Assembly: GCA_023374025.1 (NCBI GenBank)
Contig: SIJG01000010.1
Location: 1,006,300-1,070,299 of the forward strand
DNA length: 64,000 nt
Reading direction: 5' to 3'
From: Heterodera schachtii
Lineage: Eukaryota; Nematoda; Chromadorea; Rhabditida; Heteroderidae
The translations under genes and the position numbers were made by a program. How positions within the stretch are numbered: the first letter of the stretch is position 1; every line of letters begins with the position of its first letter. Under the pieces are notes generated by a model. That model was not told the DNA's origin and ran no database searches. It saw only the letters and a program-made list of their open reading frames with translations. Positions 31,119 to 41,699 of the stretch are shown here, piece after piece.

Positions 31119-31279
31119 ATGGATGAATTATTAGGGAATGAGAAATTCTGATCGATCATTGTGAATTTTAATTGAGCTGATAATCGCTCGTCACGTTTAT
31201 TTGTTGCTTCTTTCAGTTAAATGCAATCATTTACCATAAAAAGAAACGAACTTTGAGTAAAATTGTGAGTAAAATTTTA
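31119..31279 (+). promoter_or_regulatory. Conserved 3' flanking block
   Basis: GATCATTGTGAATTT ... GATAATCGCTCGTCACGTTT ATTTGTTGCTTC recurs after most family members in this window (for example 18105, 20180, 27325, 35975, 43606; inverse near 1860, 2830, 4790, 8640). Probably 3' UTR and cleavage region; role not shown. Confidence 0.4.
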
Positions 31280-32142
31280 GGTACTTATGTACTTTACAGA
31301 CCATAAAAATAAAAATTGTTTTTAAACTTTTCTAGAGGGGTTTTCGTGGTCGCTGATCACGAATCTGACATCAATTTCGACTAATTCGAAGCCCGAACCC
31401 GAATTTGAACAAAAATCGAAAACTCATTTTTCATCAAAATTCATTGCACAAAAACGAAATCAAATATACTGAATAGAATAGAACAATAGTGGGTTCTAGT
31501 TGGTTTTATGCGTCCCATGACATATTATGCGTCCCATGAATGACCATCCCCAGTTTCTTAGGTCATAACTTTTTTCTTACTTTTTCAATACCCATATTCT
31601 TGGTGCCAAGCGAAAGATAAAAGTCTCGAGATTTTATTAATGCAAGAAAAGAGCAAATACTGGCATTAAAAAAGAAATTAAAATGAAAAAATACGAAATT
31701 CAATTTTTCCGAGTAGAATTTTTTGTCTATTGCCTTTAGCTAAAAATAAGGTTATACAAAAGCTTCTATAGACCTTAAGCTTTTGTTTAATACCAAGAAT
31801 ACAAGTATTGTCCAAGTAAGAAAAAAGTTATGGGCTAAGAAACTGGGGATGGTCATTCATGGGATGCATAAACTGTCAAGGGACGCATAATATGACATGG
31901 GACGCATAAAACCGACTAGAACCAAATAGTGCTTCATAGCCATTTCAGTCATTTGAATCGATTTTTAAACAATTAAGGTTGATTTTGGTGAAAAATAAAT
32001 TTTCAACTTTTGTTCGAATTTGGGCCCGGAGTTCGAAATTAATCGAAATGGATGTCAGATTCGTGATCAGCGACCACGAAAACCCCTCTAGAAAAGTATA
32101 AAACAATTTTTATTTTTATAATCTGTAAAGTACATAAGTACC
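31280..32142. mobile_element. Large foldback element, 863 bp, TSD AAATTTTA
   Basis: Inverted arms start GGTACTTATGTACTTTAC and include TCTAGAGGGGTTTTCGTGGT and CGCTGATCACGAATCTGACA; both arms are about 170 nt. An inner inverted repeat (GTTTTATGCGTCCCATGACA; GGGATGGTCATTCATGGGAT) nearly fills the rest. AAATTTTA flanks at 31272-31279 and 32143-32150, and the paralogous segment has one AAATTTTA at 43754-43761 with no insert. No coding sequence. Confidence 0.9.
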
Positions 32143-32197
32143 AAATTTTATTGTATTAAACTATTTAAGTTGAGAAATGTTCCAAATGGATTTAAGT

Positions 32198-32436
32198 CAG
32201 GGCTCCCAAATTTTTTTTTTCAAAATACGGACAAACGAGGCTAAAACTAAGATTTTGGCCATAAAAATAAGATTTTTTCTAAAACTAAAATTAGTGAGAA
32301 GGAAATGCAATAAAAATAAAATATGAAAAAAAAAATGAATAATTTTTTCTGTTTTCGCTGATCATTTTTTCTCATTTCACCGCATGTGCACTTTTTTAGA
32401 TCTGGCCCCTCTAAATAAGGACACTTGGGAGCCCTG
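32198..32436. mobile_element. hAT-like MITE, 239 bp
   Basis: Ends CAGGGCTCCCAAATT and ACACTTGGGAGCCCTG are inverted. The flanking octamers (ATTTAAGT and CGTTTAAG) match only approximately, suggesting an older insertion. A sister copy sits at the paralogous position 43809-44055. Confidence 0.75.
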
Positions 32437-32931
32437 CGTTTAAGTTTAATTGAATCTTTTAAAATTTTCAGGAAAATAGTGCCATTCTTTAGTTTAATGA
32501 TTTATTTATTAATTATTTTTTTGATAAAAATTGGTTCAATAAATAGTACAAATCTTGAATATTTATGGCTAAAAGAATTTTAATAAATTTTTATAAATTC
32601 TACAAAATTCAAAAGCAGACAAACGCTCATTTTTTGCTTTTATTTTAGAATTTAAAGCCTCCATTCGCCATTTCTTTTGCCCCTATTTAGGCCACTAAAT
32701 TAAAATTTTTCTCACCTAAAAATCCAATCCCCAAACATGACTTATGCACCAACCCAATATTCCATTTTTAATAACGCACAATCGCATCAAATACACAATT
32801 GAAATGGACGAATTTGTGAGAAAGCAAGAGTAAAAAATAAGTACATACAACTGAATATACATATACATTAACAGTGAAATGGCAACATTTCGCGGTCACA
32901 AACACTTCGCATCAATTAATTAATTATTCAT
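32437..32931. other. Intergenic, no gene
   Basis: AT-rich, downstream of the minus-strand gene at 32932-34501. The stretch near 32885-32930 (AACATTTCGCGGTCACAAAC) resembles 37628-37660. Confidence 0.3.
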
Positions 32932-34501
32932 TCATTCACTTCGTTCTGATGCTAAACACTCGGCCTGGGGGAAGGAAGCGTCGAGAAGTCTGAAAAACAA
33001 AAAATGAACCGAAATCTTTTCAAATTGTTCACCCAATTTCAATCCGTCCGCTCCAATGCCAATGAAAATTCGGCTCCCACGGTAAGTCGATTCTTTAATC
33101 CACTGGTCCAATGCCATCTCAATCTGCCCAATTGGACAACGGATGAGCACAAAGCGTTCCACCACCCCATGTTGTAACAGTGTCAATTGCTCGCCAGTCA
33201 ATTCATTGGTCAACTCAAATGGCACAACGGAGTCAATCGAAGAGGACGGCGCAAATTCAAATAAAATGATGAAGCAAACACGAGAAGAAGCACCGGAAAA
33301 TGCCTAAAAATGGGCCAAAAAAGTCACAAAAATGCAATTAAACACCCCATGAAAATCACCGCTTTGATTTGTTCCATTCTTGACGACCATTGCGCAACCG
33401 AAAAGTCATGACAATGTAACAAATTTGGTACACCGTCCGGAGAAGGCGTGAACAGCCATTTTGCCACCGCTTGACCATCCGTCGCATTGGCACTGTCATC
33501 GGGCGGAAATTCGAAGAGAATGTCGCCATTGAAAATGACAATGTGAAGAGATGGACAATCGTTGAGAATGGACGAGGCAAACTGACGCATTTGGCGAAAA
33601 CCAGAGGTGGTCAACCGCATCAATCGAATGGAGTCACCGAACATTGGCCAAATGGTGGACACGAAGAATTCCAAAATGGGAACATTTTCATTCGAAATGG
33701 CCAAATATGCTGCAAATGAAGCGAAAAAGCGGTGAAAACGGCCGAGAAATGTGAGCACATTCTGATCGAAGTAACTGAAATTTAAAAAAAGTGATCAAAA
33801 ATATTTCAATGTATCGCCATTCTTACGAGAAAGTAATCCGTTTGAATCCGATGACTTTGTTGGGCAACGGAATTTGAGGGATTGGCAAACGCTTCAAATT
33901 GGCATTGACAATTTCCATTTCATTGCTGCCATTCCATCGCTTTTTCTCTCGAATTCGTAATTCTTTGTCCAATTTCCATTTGCGTGTTTTGAAATGTTCG
34001 TCCACGCGGCGGTCAAATCGGCGACTGATCAGAGCGATTCCAAGGCCAAGCTGAGAAGGCGGAAGTAAAGCGAACACTTCGAGCCAACAGTCGGCGGAGA
34101 TGAAGCTGAAAAAAGGGAATTTTTGATTTTATTAATTTAATTTTGTTTTTACATTTCTTTTTTGTTTGGGCGTCGTCGCTTTTTGACGTTGTCCCAAAAG
34201 AACCAAAGAATGGTGCCACAGCCGACCAACAGAAGAGACACAACGTACCAACTGAAAAATGATGAAATGAATGAATAATGAATGGAATGGGAAAGCAAAG
34301 AAAGGGCCAAAGTCAAGAAAGCCAAATGAGAAATTTTAGTTTCATTTTGAAGTTTTAGTGAGGCCGGCAGATGGGGTAAATTCTCAAATAAAATTATGAA
34401 ATTCATTGAAAATTTTCATCTTAGCATCCCTGGCCAAATTTTGGAGTAAAAGAAATGTGATACGATGTAAAAAGAAAAACGTACGGAATTCTCGAAGACA
34501 T
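32932..34501 (-). CDS. Divergent F-box-like protein with N-terminal membrane segment
   Basis: Minus-strand exons 34485-34501 (MSSRIP), 34153-34251, 33827-34105, 33360-33774 and 33033-33303; running on to the stop at 32932 gives about 393 aa, while splicing a 43-nt intron (32990-33032) would stop at 32952 and give about 372 aa. Residues about 6-24 (WYVVSLLLVGCGTILWFFW) are a hydrophobic span followed by KKRRRPNKKE, a signal-anchor pattern. Then EIFISADCWLEVFALLPPSQ, LGIALISRRFDRRVDEHFK is the F-box-like part in the form typical of cyst nematodes. Later motifs TIWPMFGDSIRLM, GQAVAKWLFTPSPDG, VPFELTNELTGEQLTL and LIRCPIGQ follow the family order. It is the only member here with a membrane segment. 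The 17-nt first exon is assigned by phase, an ATG and a GTACGT donor, so is less certain than the rest. Confidence 0.75.
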
Positions 34502-34820
34502 TACGGCAATAAAATGACCGGGGGAAAATTATGAGCGAATGAATGAAAGGGAGGAGGAGGAAAAAGGGCCTTTTTATAGACGAAAAACAGGAACTTCGGT
34601 AGGCATATACAGAGAGGTCGAACAAAATACCGTATTTGGACCCCTCCCCCTGAATTACAACCCCCCTTTTGAGGGGGGTTGAAAAATAAAACCCCCGGGG
34701 GTTATATTACAGTAAATACGGTAGAAGTGGAGGGGGGGGGAGGGGGGGGGGGTCGAAAACCATTCAAATTTTCCATCATTAAAGCGCGCGGCTGAAATTT
34801 GGACTTCACATGAATATATA
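34502..34820. other. Upstream region, small palindrome, poly-G tract
   Basis: Upstream of the minus-strand gene; 34505-34570 resembles 22345-22400 and 37750-37800. It also holds a 92-bp inverted-repeat unit (34630-34721) and a G run at about 34731-34752. Confidence 0.4.
34630..34721. repeat. Small inverted-repeat unit with TA flanks
   Basis: CCGTATTTGGACC at the left and GTAAATACGG at the right, flanked by TA on both sides, with an inner hairpin AACCCCCCTTTT / GAGGGGGGTT. Possibly a tiny MITE. Confidence 0.45.
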
Positions 34821-35974
34821 ATGAGGATGAAAAAACACTTCGATGGCAGAAGCGAATTGACAATTTGGAACGAAATAACAATTCACAAGACCGGGACAAA
34901 CGCAAAATTGTCTGTTGAGAAGAATAATGGCAAAAGTGTGTTCTTTCCGTTGCCCGACTGTCCGATGCGCAACAAAATTCGCATTGAGAACCTTTGGATT
35001 GAGTAAATCAAATAAAATCAAAGAATTATTAACTGATAAAAGCATTTCCCTTTCAGGTACATTAACCATTCAGTCGTCGCATTTCTCGGTGCCAATAAAC
35101 AAATTTGGAACAAAGGCACCAATTTGAGTTTGTATATGCCTTCCACCCATAATGCCAAGAATGTCCAGCCAATTTGGGATGATTTCATCAGTGAGATTTG
35201 GCCCATTTTTGCGCCAAACATCCGCCATTCCATTTGTCCTTTTCCGATAGCCATACTCTTGAAATTTTGCGTCGCCACACTTCGCCGACAATTCTCTCCA
35301 ACCTCAACATTACTTCAATCCATTCCGCTTATTTGTTGCCCGATTCAATTGCTGATGATGGGCCAAATGCAACTGTTGGCCAAGCGCTGTCCAAATGGTT
35401 GAACATTCCGACAAAAGATGGAAAGCCGAAGCAATTGAGTTGTCATGAAAATGTTAATACGTCAAAAACCAAAAGATTGATCGACAATTTCAAAGAGGTG
35501 TGGCCATATTTTCTTAAATATTTGAATTAATTGCCATTTATTTTTCGTTTCCCATTTTTTTTTTAGGAATTTCTGCGTGCCACCATTTCTTCTGCCAGTT
35601 ACATAATCCAATTCAAAACTTACACCTCAATTACGCAGTTTGAATTGATGAACGAACGGACCAACGAAATGCTGACATTGGAGAAAGAAGAAAAAGATGA
35701 AGAATATGTTAATGGCGATTGGCAGTTGAAGCGATGCAAAATTGGGCAAACGGCGACCGTTAAATGGGAGAATAAAAAGACGGACAATTTGAACACTGTC
35801 AGATTTCATCTTCATTATGAATTTGGGTGAGTGGAAACGCCATTTGCTTTTGTTTAAAGTAATTTAAATTGCCCTTAATTTAGGCCGTTGTCTCCTCAAA
35901 AATCTGGCCAAATTAATGCAAAAAGTCGTCTGAAAATGAATCCCGGGCCCAGCGGACAGCGAAAGAAAAAGTGA
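34821..35974 (+). pseudogene. F-box-like gene copy of 18860-20179, truncated and frameshifted
   Basis: Begins inside exon 2 (KKHFDGRSELTIWNEITIHK ... IRIENLWIE, to 35002), so the F-box-like segment is missing. Exon 3 starts YINHSVVAFLGANKQIWNKG but carries a 5-nt tandem duplication (CCATT) at about 35227 that breaks the frame before LSFSDSH. Exons 4 (35567-35826) and 5 (35884-35974) are open and close to the intact copy (QFELMNERTNEMLTLEKEEK). Confidence 0.8.
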
Positions 35975-37819
35975 AAAAATTATTTGAGAAATGATTGATC
36001 ATTAGGAATGGAAATTGATCTGATAATTGCTGCTTATATTTATTTGTTGCTTCTTTGTTTTGACACATTTAATTTGAATGCTTTTTTAAGTTACCTATTC
36101 AATTTGTTCCACTGATGATTCGGAATTGTACATTAGAGAGGTGGAAACACTTAAGCTTCTATCGGTATGCAAAATTTAGTGTGGATTTAACAAGCAGAAA
36201 AAAAAGTTAAACAGGATGAAGTAAACATTGTTTTTTACATTATTAAGAATGAAGAGATAGTACATAAAATTGAGAGAAATAAAGATAAAAGTAAGTGACA
36301 GAACGCCAATTTTTTTTCTATAATTATCCATAAAAATGATTTTATCGCCGTTTTTTTTCTTTTTTACCATCCATGTTAGGAATGGAAATTGATCTGTTGG
36401 TGCATTTCACATTTATTGCTTCCTTCGCTTGAATACATTAATTGTTAAGATATTTGCCGTAAATTTCCAATTTCAATTTTAAAGATATTAATTAAAATAA
36501 ATAAAAAATTTGAATTTTTCACAATTTTTGACGCGGGATGGGGTTTTGAAAATGAATTAGTGTGGTTTTCTTGGATGAAAAGCAGTTTTTTGAAGAAAAA
36601 AAATATCGTCTCCGCGTCCACTCCGAAAGGATGAATCAGATTACTGATTTAAATTATGATTTGTGCGTTGTTAAACAGTCTTGTTAAAGCTAAAAGCCCA
36701 CTCATTGCTATGCTTCAAAAACTATGTGCTTACCAGGTATTGATACTCATTTATCAATCATAAAATCATTCCAAAATAATCACCAAATTAAATGTGGCTT
36801 TATTACATATAAATAACATTAATTAACTTTCTGATCACGATTTTCCATTCTTTAGAGTTCGCGCATATTTGCGCAGGGCAGTACAATGTTGTTCATTCCC
36901 GCCTCAATTGCCGCTTAGGTCTTGGCACGGACCCCTCTTCCGACTGACTCCCCCTAAATTTTTAAAAGTTTTTTTTTAATTTAAAATCGCACCCATTTTC
37001 CCTTGAATTTTTTTTAATTTAGGAGGGGGCGGCTCATTATATAATTTTTATTCAAAGTAGCATTCAGAATAGAAGCAAAATTGGATTTTTCTTTCTTCGC
37101 AATATGCCAGCACATATTTTCTTAGCGTTTTTCCAGAATTAGCCAAGTGTTTTTTGACAAAAAAAATTTTTAGTATGGTTTTTAATTACCTTCGACTCGT
37201 GTGTAAAACGGCCATTAACTTTGAATGGCGCCCTCCTTTGGCCCCGAAAAATTCTCACATAAATTTTGTCCGTCCGTCCTAAAAAGGAAAAAAAAATACC
37301 TAAACTCCTAAACGCTCTGACCATAATCTTTTCCCGCATATTCGATAACTGAAAGGCACGTCATTGATACAATGGAAGGCATTTTTCTAAAGATCTTCAA
37401 AAATTTTGGTAAAAACAGATACACTAAAAAAGTCAATAAATGATCTGACATTAGTGCACAAATTCGAGAGAGAATTTTTCAACATATTTTAGTTTTTTTT
37501 TTAGGAAAAATACAACAACACAATAATAATGAAAATTTAAAACATTTCTTTCCATACTCTTCGAGAACGGAAAGAAATTAAGGAATTGTAGAGAAAAATA
37601 CAAAAAAAATTGTTAAAATGGCAAAGTCTAACATTTCACTAACCACTTCACATCAATCAAATGAACTATCAAACATTTCCATTTCCTTGCTGCCATATAA
37701 CCACTTTTTGCATTAAACAAAATGAGGCGAAGGGAGGGGAAGAGTTAAAAACGAAAGTTATGAGAGAATGAATGTAAGAGGAGGAAAAAGTAATGCTTTT
37801 AAGGAGGCTTGGTCGGGAC
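35975..37819. other. Duplicated spacer with Lon-like remnant
   Basis: Matches 20180-22425, apart from local rearrangements. The Lon-like remnant is at 36852-36935 and the empty MITE site at 36806-36813. 37620-37800 resembles flanks of the gene at 32932-34501. No open gene. Confidence 0.45.
36852..36935 (-). pseudogene. Lon-like remnant (duplicate copy)
   Basis: Same GVRAKT-stop-AAIEAGMNNIVLP reading as at 21652-21735. Confidence 0.65.
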
Positions 37820-38060
37820 CAGGGATGGGACGGAATTCCGATTTCCGACGTTTTTGGGGTCGGAATTCCGATTTCCAAAAAATTTTGGTCGTCGGAATTC
37901 CGACTTCCGATTTCCGAAATTTTTGTTGAAAAGTCGGAAATTTTCGGAAATTTTTTTAAATGTTTTTTTTTCAAAGAATTAGTAATTTTTGCACAGTTTC
38001 TGTTAATAAATTTCTTGAAATTTTCATTTCCCGGCGGCGCCTATCGGCACCGCCGGACAC
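37820..38060. mobile_element. Truncated hAT-like MITE (CAGGGATGG family)
   Basis: Starts CAGGGATGGGACGGAATTCC like the complete element at 38468 and runs through TTCCGATTTCCGAC words to a GC-rich hairpin (38032-38056), after which the right half is missing and the dispersed repeat of 23360 resumes. Confidence 0.65.
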
Positions 38061-38467
38061 TAAAAATCCTTAATTTTCTTGCAAAATTTTACGTCCAATT
38101 GATTTAAACAAAATTTTATACGGAATCCCGCCGGGAAAGGAGGAAATCTTTCTTTGAAAATAAGAAGAATGTTCGATATGTTGTTCGAACTTGAGTCCGG
38201 GGGGAAATTGACAGAACTAGGGTCACTTAGTGATCATCACTGATTGAGAGCACAAATTAAAGTTGAGTTGAGGACCAAAAAATACAAAACTTTTAAAAAG
38301 TTAAATAAATGGAATGTCCAATTTTTTAGGCTCCTGGACATTTGGACAGTGGACAATTAATTCAACCTAATGTCCAATTGTCCAGTTCTGTCCAATTGTC
38401 CGGTCACGATTTTTTTTTATTATTGTCTGGCGTACATTGAAATATGCTTCATAAAAGTCATCAGTAG
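38061..38467. repeat. Dispersed repeat block
   Basis: Matches 23350-23734, including GGAATCCCGCCGGGAAAGG and a GTCCAATTGTCC-rich stretch. No gene. Confidence 0.5.
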
Positions 38468-39123
38468 CAGGGATGGCACGGAATTCTGATTTCCGACTTC
38501 CGATTTCCGATTTCCGACATTTTTGGGGTCGAAAATTCCGACTTCCGATTTCCGAAATTTTTGATAAAAAGTCGGAAATTTTCGGAAATTTTTTTTGAAT
38601 TTGTTTTCAAAAAATGAACAATTTTTTACAATTTTGGTTAATAAATTGCATTAAAATTTTCAAAAATTTCCCGGCGGCGCCTATCGGCACCGCCGCACCC
38701 TAAAATCATATTTTTCTTGAGAAATTTTTGCCCCAAAATCGCTAAATTTAGTCGTTTTTGGACAAGATTTGTTAACAATTTGATTAAAAATAATAAAAAA
38801 AATTTCCTCGGCGGCGCCTATCGGCACCGCCGGACCTCGCCCGCCGTGTTTTCAAAAATTTTGAAAAAACGCGTCGCAAAAAAAAAGGTAAAATTTTTGA
38901 TGAAAATCATTGAATAATTTTTTAAGGCAAATATTTATTTAAATAGATCAAAAAAATTTTGAACCAGCTTTTACTTGGTTAAGAATTAAAAATTTAGCCT
39001 ATTATAATATTTAAAAAATTTTTATTATATTTTATATTTTTTGAAAAATTTCCGATTTCCGACATTTTTGGGGTCGGAATTCCGATTTCCGAAAATTTTT
39101 GGAGCCTCGGAATGCCATCCCTG
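38468..39123. mobile_element. hAT-like MITE, 656 bp, TSD ATCAGTAG
   Basis: Inverted ends CAGGGATGGCA / TGCCATCCCTG with subterminal GGAATTCCGATTTCC arrays on both sides, flanked by ATCAGTAG at 38460-38467 and 39124-39131. The duplicate segment holds a single ATCAGTAG at 23727-23734. Two copies of the GC-rich hairpin are inside (38672-38696, 38809-38833). No transposase frame. Confidence 0.9.
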
Positions 39124-39449
39124 ATCAGTAGGGTTTGTGGTAAATTCGTTTTTAATTCAATTCAAAATTTCCCGGCTCAAGCAGACCCTCCAGCCATTGA
39201 ATAAAACTGTGATGCTTGATAAATTAATTGATTATATTTAAAATTTTTACATCAGTCATTCTTAAATGTTGAAAAGCCCGTCCTTTAACGGGCTATTTTG
39301 TACCGTCAAGCCTGTCCCAGCCTATTCTCTAAGTCCCGCCGGTCCTTTTCTGATCATTTTTGATTTTATACATCCGATTTATTTACATTGTACACACATA
39401 AAATGTATATCTTCGCTAATACATAATGATCGATCATTTCTTAATTCAT

Positions 39450-40700
39450 TCATTTCTTCTGCTGATCACTGTTGCAGTTGTTGTTCAATGGCTTACTTAA
39501 TAAACGTAATTTGCAATGTTTGAAACAAAATTAAATTGCTCACACATTGCAGTTTTGGACACCGGAAATCTTAAAGTTGACATTGTTCAAATCGTCCCAA
39601 TTTTGATCCTCCCACTGAACCGCCGCCGTCGTCTCCCCAATTTGGCATCGCTTCATTATCCATCGGCGGTAGCCCCATTTATCTTCGCTCGCTTTGGTCA
39701 ATGTCAGCTTTTCATTGGTCCGTTCATTCACCAATTCAAATGGCACAATTGAGTAGTTGTCTGTGGTAAATTGAATTTTATAGCTGGCGGAAGAAGAAGA
39801 GTTGGCATCGATAAATTTCTAAACAATGGGAAATGAAAATCAAATTGCAATTAATCCAACGAAAAAAGTGGCCACATACCTCGTTGAAATTGTTGACCAA
39901 TTCAATCGTTCTTGACTTAACACCACAGCAAATCAATCGCTTCGGTTGGCCATCTTTTGCCGGGATGTGCAACCATTCGGACAGAATTTGGTCAGCAGAA
40001 CTTGGCCCATCATTAGCAATTGCATCGGGGAACAGATAACCGGAATCGATTGAATTGATGTTGAAATCGGAGAGAACTGTCGCTGAAGTGAGGCGAAGCA
40101 AATTGTCCAAATGAAAACTGTTGGGAAAGCCCAAGTGACGAATGTTTGGCGCAAAAACGGGCAAAATTTCACGGATCAAAGCATTCCAAATTGGCTGGAC
40201 AATGTAGTTGGTTTTCTTGTAATAACCCACACGCAAATTCAATTTTGTGCCTCTGTCCCAAATGTTTTTATTGGCACGGAAAAATGCGAGGACGGAATGG
40301 TCAATGTGGCTGAAAAGGGGAATGATTTTTGTCGTTAATCAATGCTTTTGAATTTCAATTACTTAATCTGAAGGTAATTAAAGCGAATTTTGTCGGGCAA
40401 CGGACAGTCGGACAAAGGAAATGGCACAGAATTGACAGCAATATGCACACGTAATTTTTGCACTTCTGCGAAAATGTCTTTGCGAATTTTGATTTCTTCC
40501 AGAATTGGCAATTTTGATTGGTCATCGAAATGTTTGTCCACCAATGCATTGAAACGAGGCGAAAGCAATGCCAATTTGAGACCGAGTTGAGGACGGTCAA
40601 AATGCGGGAACATGTCCATCCAAATGTCGTTGCAAATCCATCTGAAATGCGGGAAAACTAATCAGGGCAAAGGAAAATTTGTCTTTTACCGTCGGTTCAT
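39450..40700 (-). CDS. F-box-like protein, intact five-exon member (346 aa)
   Basis: Minus-strand exons 40690-40700 (MNRR), 40363-40641, 39880-40309, 39544-39818 and 39450-39495; sum 1041 nt in frame. WICNDIWMDMFPHFDRPQLG and KLALLSPRFNALVDKHFDD form the F-box-like part; then HIDHSVLAFFRANKNIWDRG, ILPVFAPNIRHLGF, DQILSEWLHIPAKDGQPKRL, IVPFELVNERTNEKLTLTK, RWIMKRCQIGETTAAVQWED. The tail is short (KPLNNNCNSDQQKK) because the last exon starts four bases earlier (TAAG-CCATTG) than in other members, with donor GTGAGC. Exon 3 begins CCACATTG, giving His where others have Tyr. The partial copy at 24087-24838 has a different tail sequence but the same splice shift, so the two form a subfamily. Confidence 0.85.
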
Positions 40701-41699
40701 TTTGTGGCAATTAGCACAATTTATCGTATTCTGAATGACGCCAATTAAGAGCAGAATAATAGCGTTGGAAATATGATTAATAATGAGGGGAAAATGGAAA
40801 ACGCAAACATTTTTATAGTCACGAAAAACTGAAGTGAAAAAATAGTGGAAAAAATTACAAAATGAAAACGGAGAAATAAAAATTCCTAATATCTTTGAAC
40901 GGGGGGGGGGGAGTTTGGGCACCAAATTAAGAATTTAAACAATAAAAATATTTTTAATTGCCTATAAATTGCAAGCATCTAATTTAAAATCATAGTAAAT
41001 TTAATAATTTAGCAATAGAAAGTTTTTTTAACGAATAATCACTCGATTAAGCATGCTTGTTTTGCTAAACTCATCTGGTGCCCAAACTTCATGTCGCCTA
41101 TGTAAAAGCTCAAAATTTTCCCACTTTCAAACACTCATATTTTTAAATTTTTTTATAAGAAAAAATAATTAAAATCCCAGTGAATATAAAATTTGCGACG
41201 GGAGCCATTTTTATACATTTATGCATTATGCTATTTCAAGTAATTGACTAATTTGTGTAATTGGATGCTTAAACTTTCGTTTGAACGCATAAAAACTGCA
41301 ATAGAGCAATAATAATACAAAAATCTTTAAAAAATTAAATTTTTTTTTCGTAGAAAATTTCCCCGTTTCCCGGCGGGATTTCCGTTAAGAGTTGACAGGA
41401 TTTTAGGTGAACGGGAAAAATTCGGGAAACACCGTTTCCGTCATGTATTTTTATGTATCCCCCGTTTCTGAAGTTGTTTTTGTTTCCCAACTCTTTTTCT
41501 AACCAATTTAAAACTGCTAAACCCAAATGTTCATATTTAAACTTCTACTGGAATGAATGTCCATCATTTCATTTTTTTTCCTGTTTTTTGGAGTCCTTAA
41601 AATTCTAATCAAATTGCAACAGTTGCGAATTTAAGTTTTGATTTTAACACTGATTTTGACTTTTTGTGGATATGAAAAAAGTTTCCTTATTTAGGCTAA
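40701..41699. other. Intergenic with Lon-flank remnant, dispersed repeat and gene upstream block
   Basis: 41213-41310 matches 14640-14750 of the Lon duplication unit (CATTTATGCATTATG, TTCAAGTAATTGA). 41335-41530 matches 24815-25000. 41540-41699 is the subfamily upstream block with TATTTAG-GCTAAA at its end. No gene. Confidence 0.45.

Larger units (their letters stand above)
34821..40260. repeat. Direct segmental duplication, copy 2 (pair with 18860-24838)
   Basis: Same order as copy 1: truncated gene, spacer with Lon remnant, minus-strand gene. It lacks the 465-bp MITE at 21141 and has instead a 656-bp MITE at 38468, and its minus-strand gene is complete. Confidence 0.8.

Noticed and set aside
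34165..34406. Minus-strand frame MNFIILFENLPHLPASLKLQ reading into the membrane exon
   Set aside because: It would need reading through an acceptor and lies in AT-rich, intron-like sequence; the 17-nt exon at 34485 gives correct phase and splice sites.
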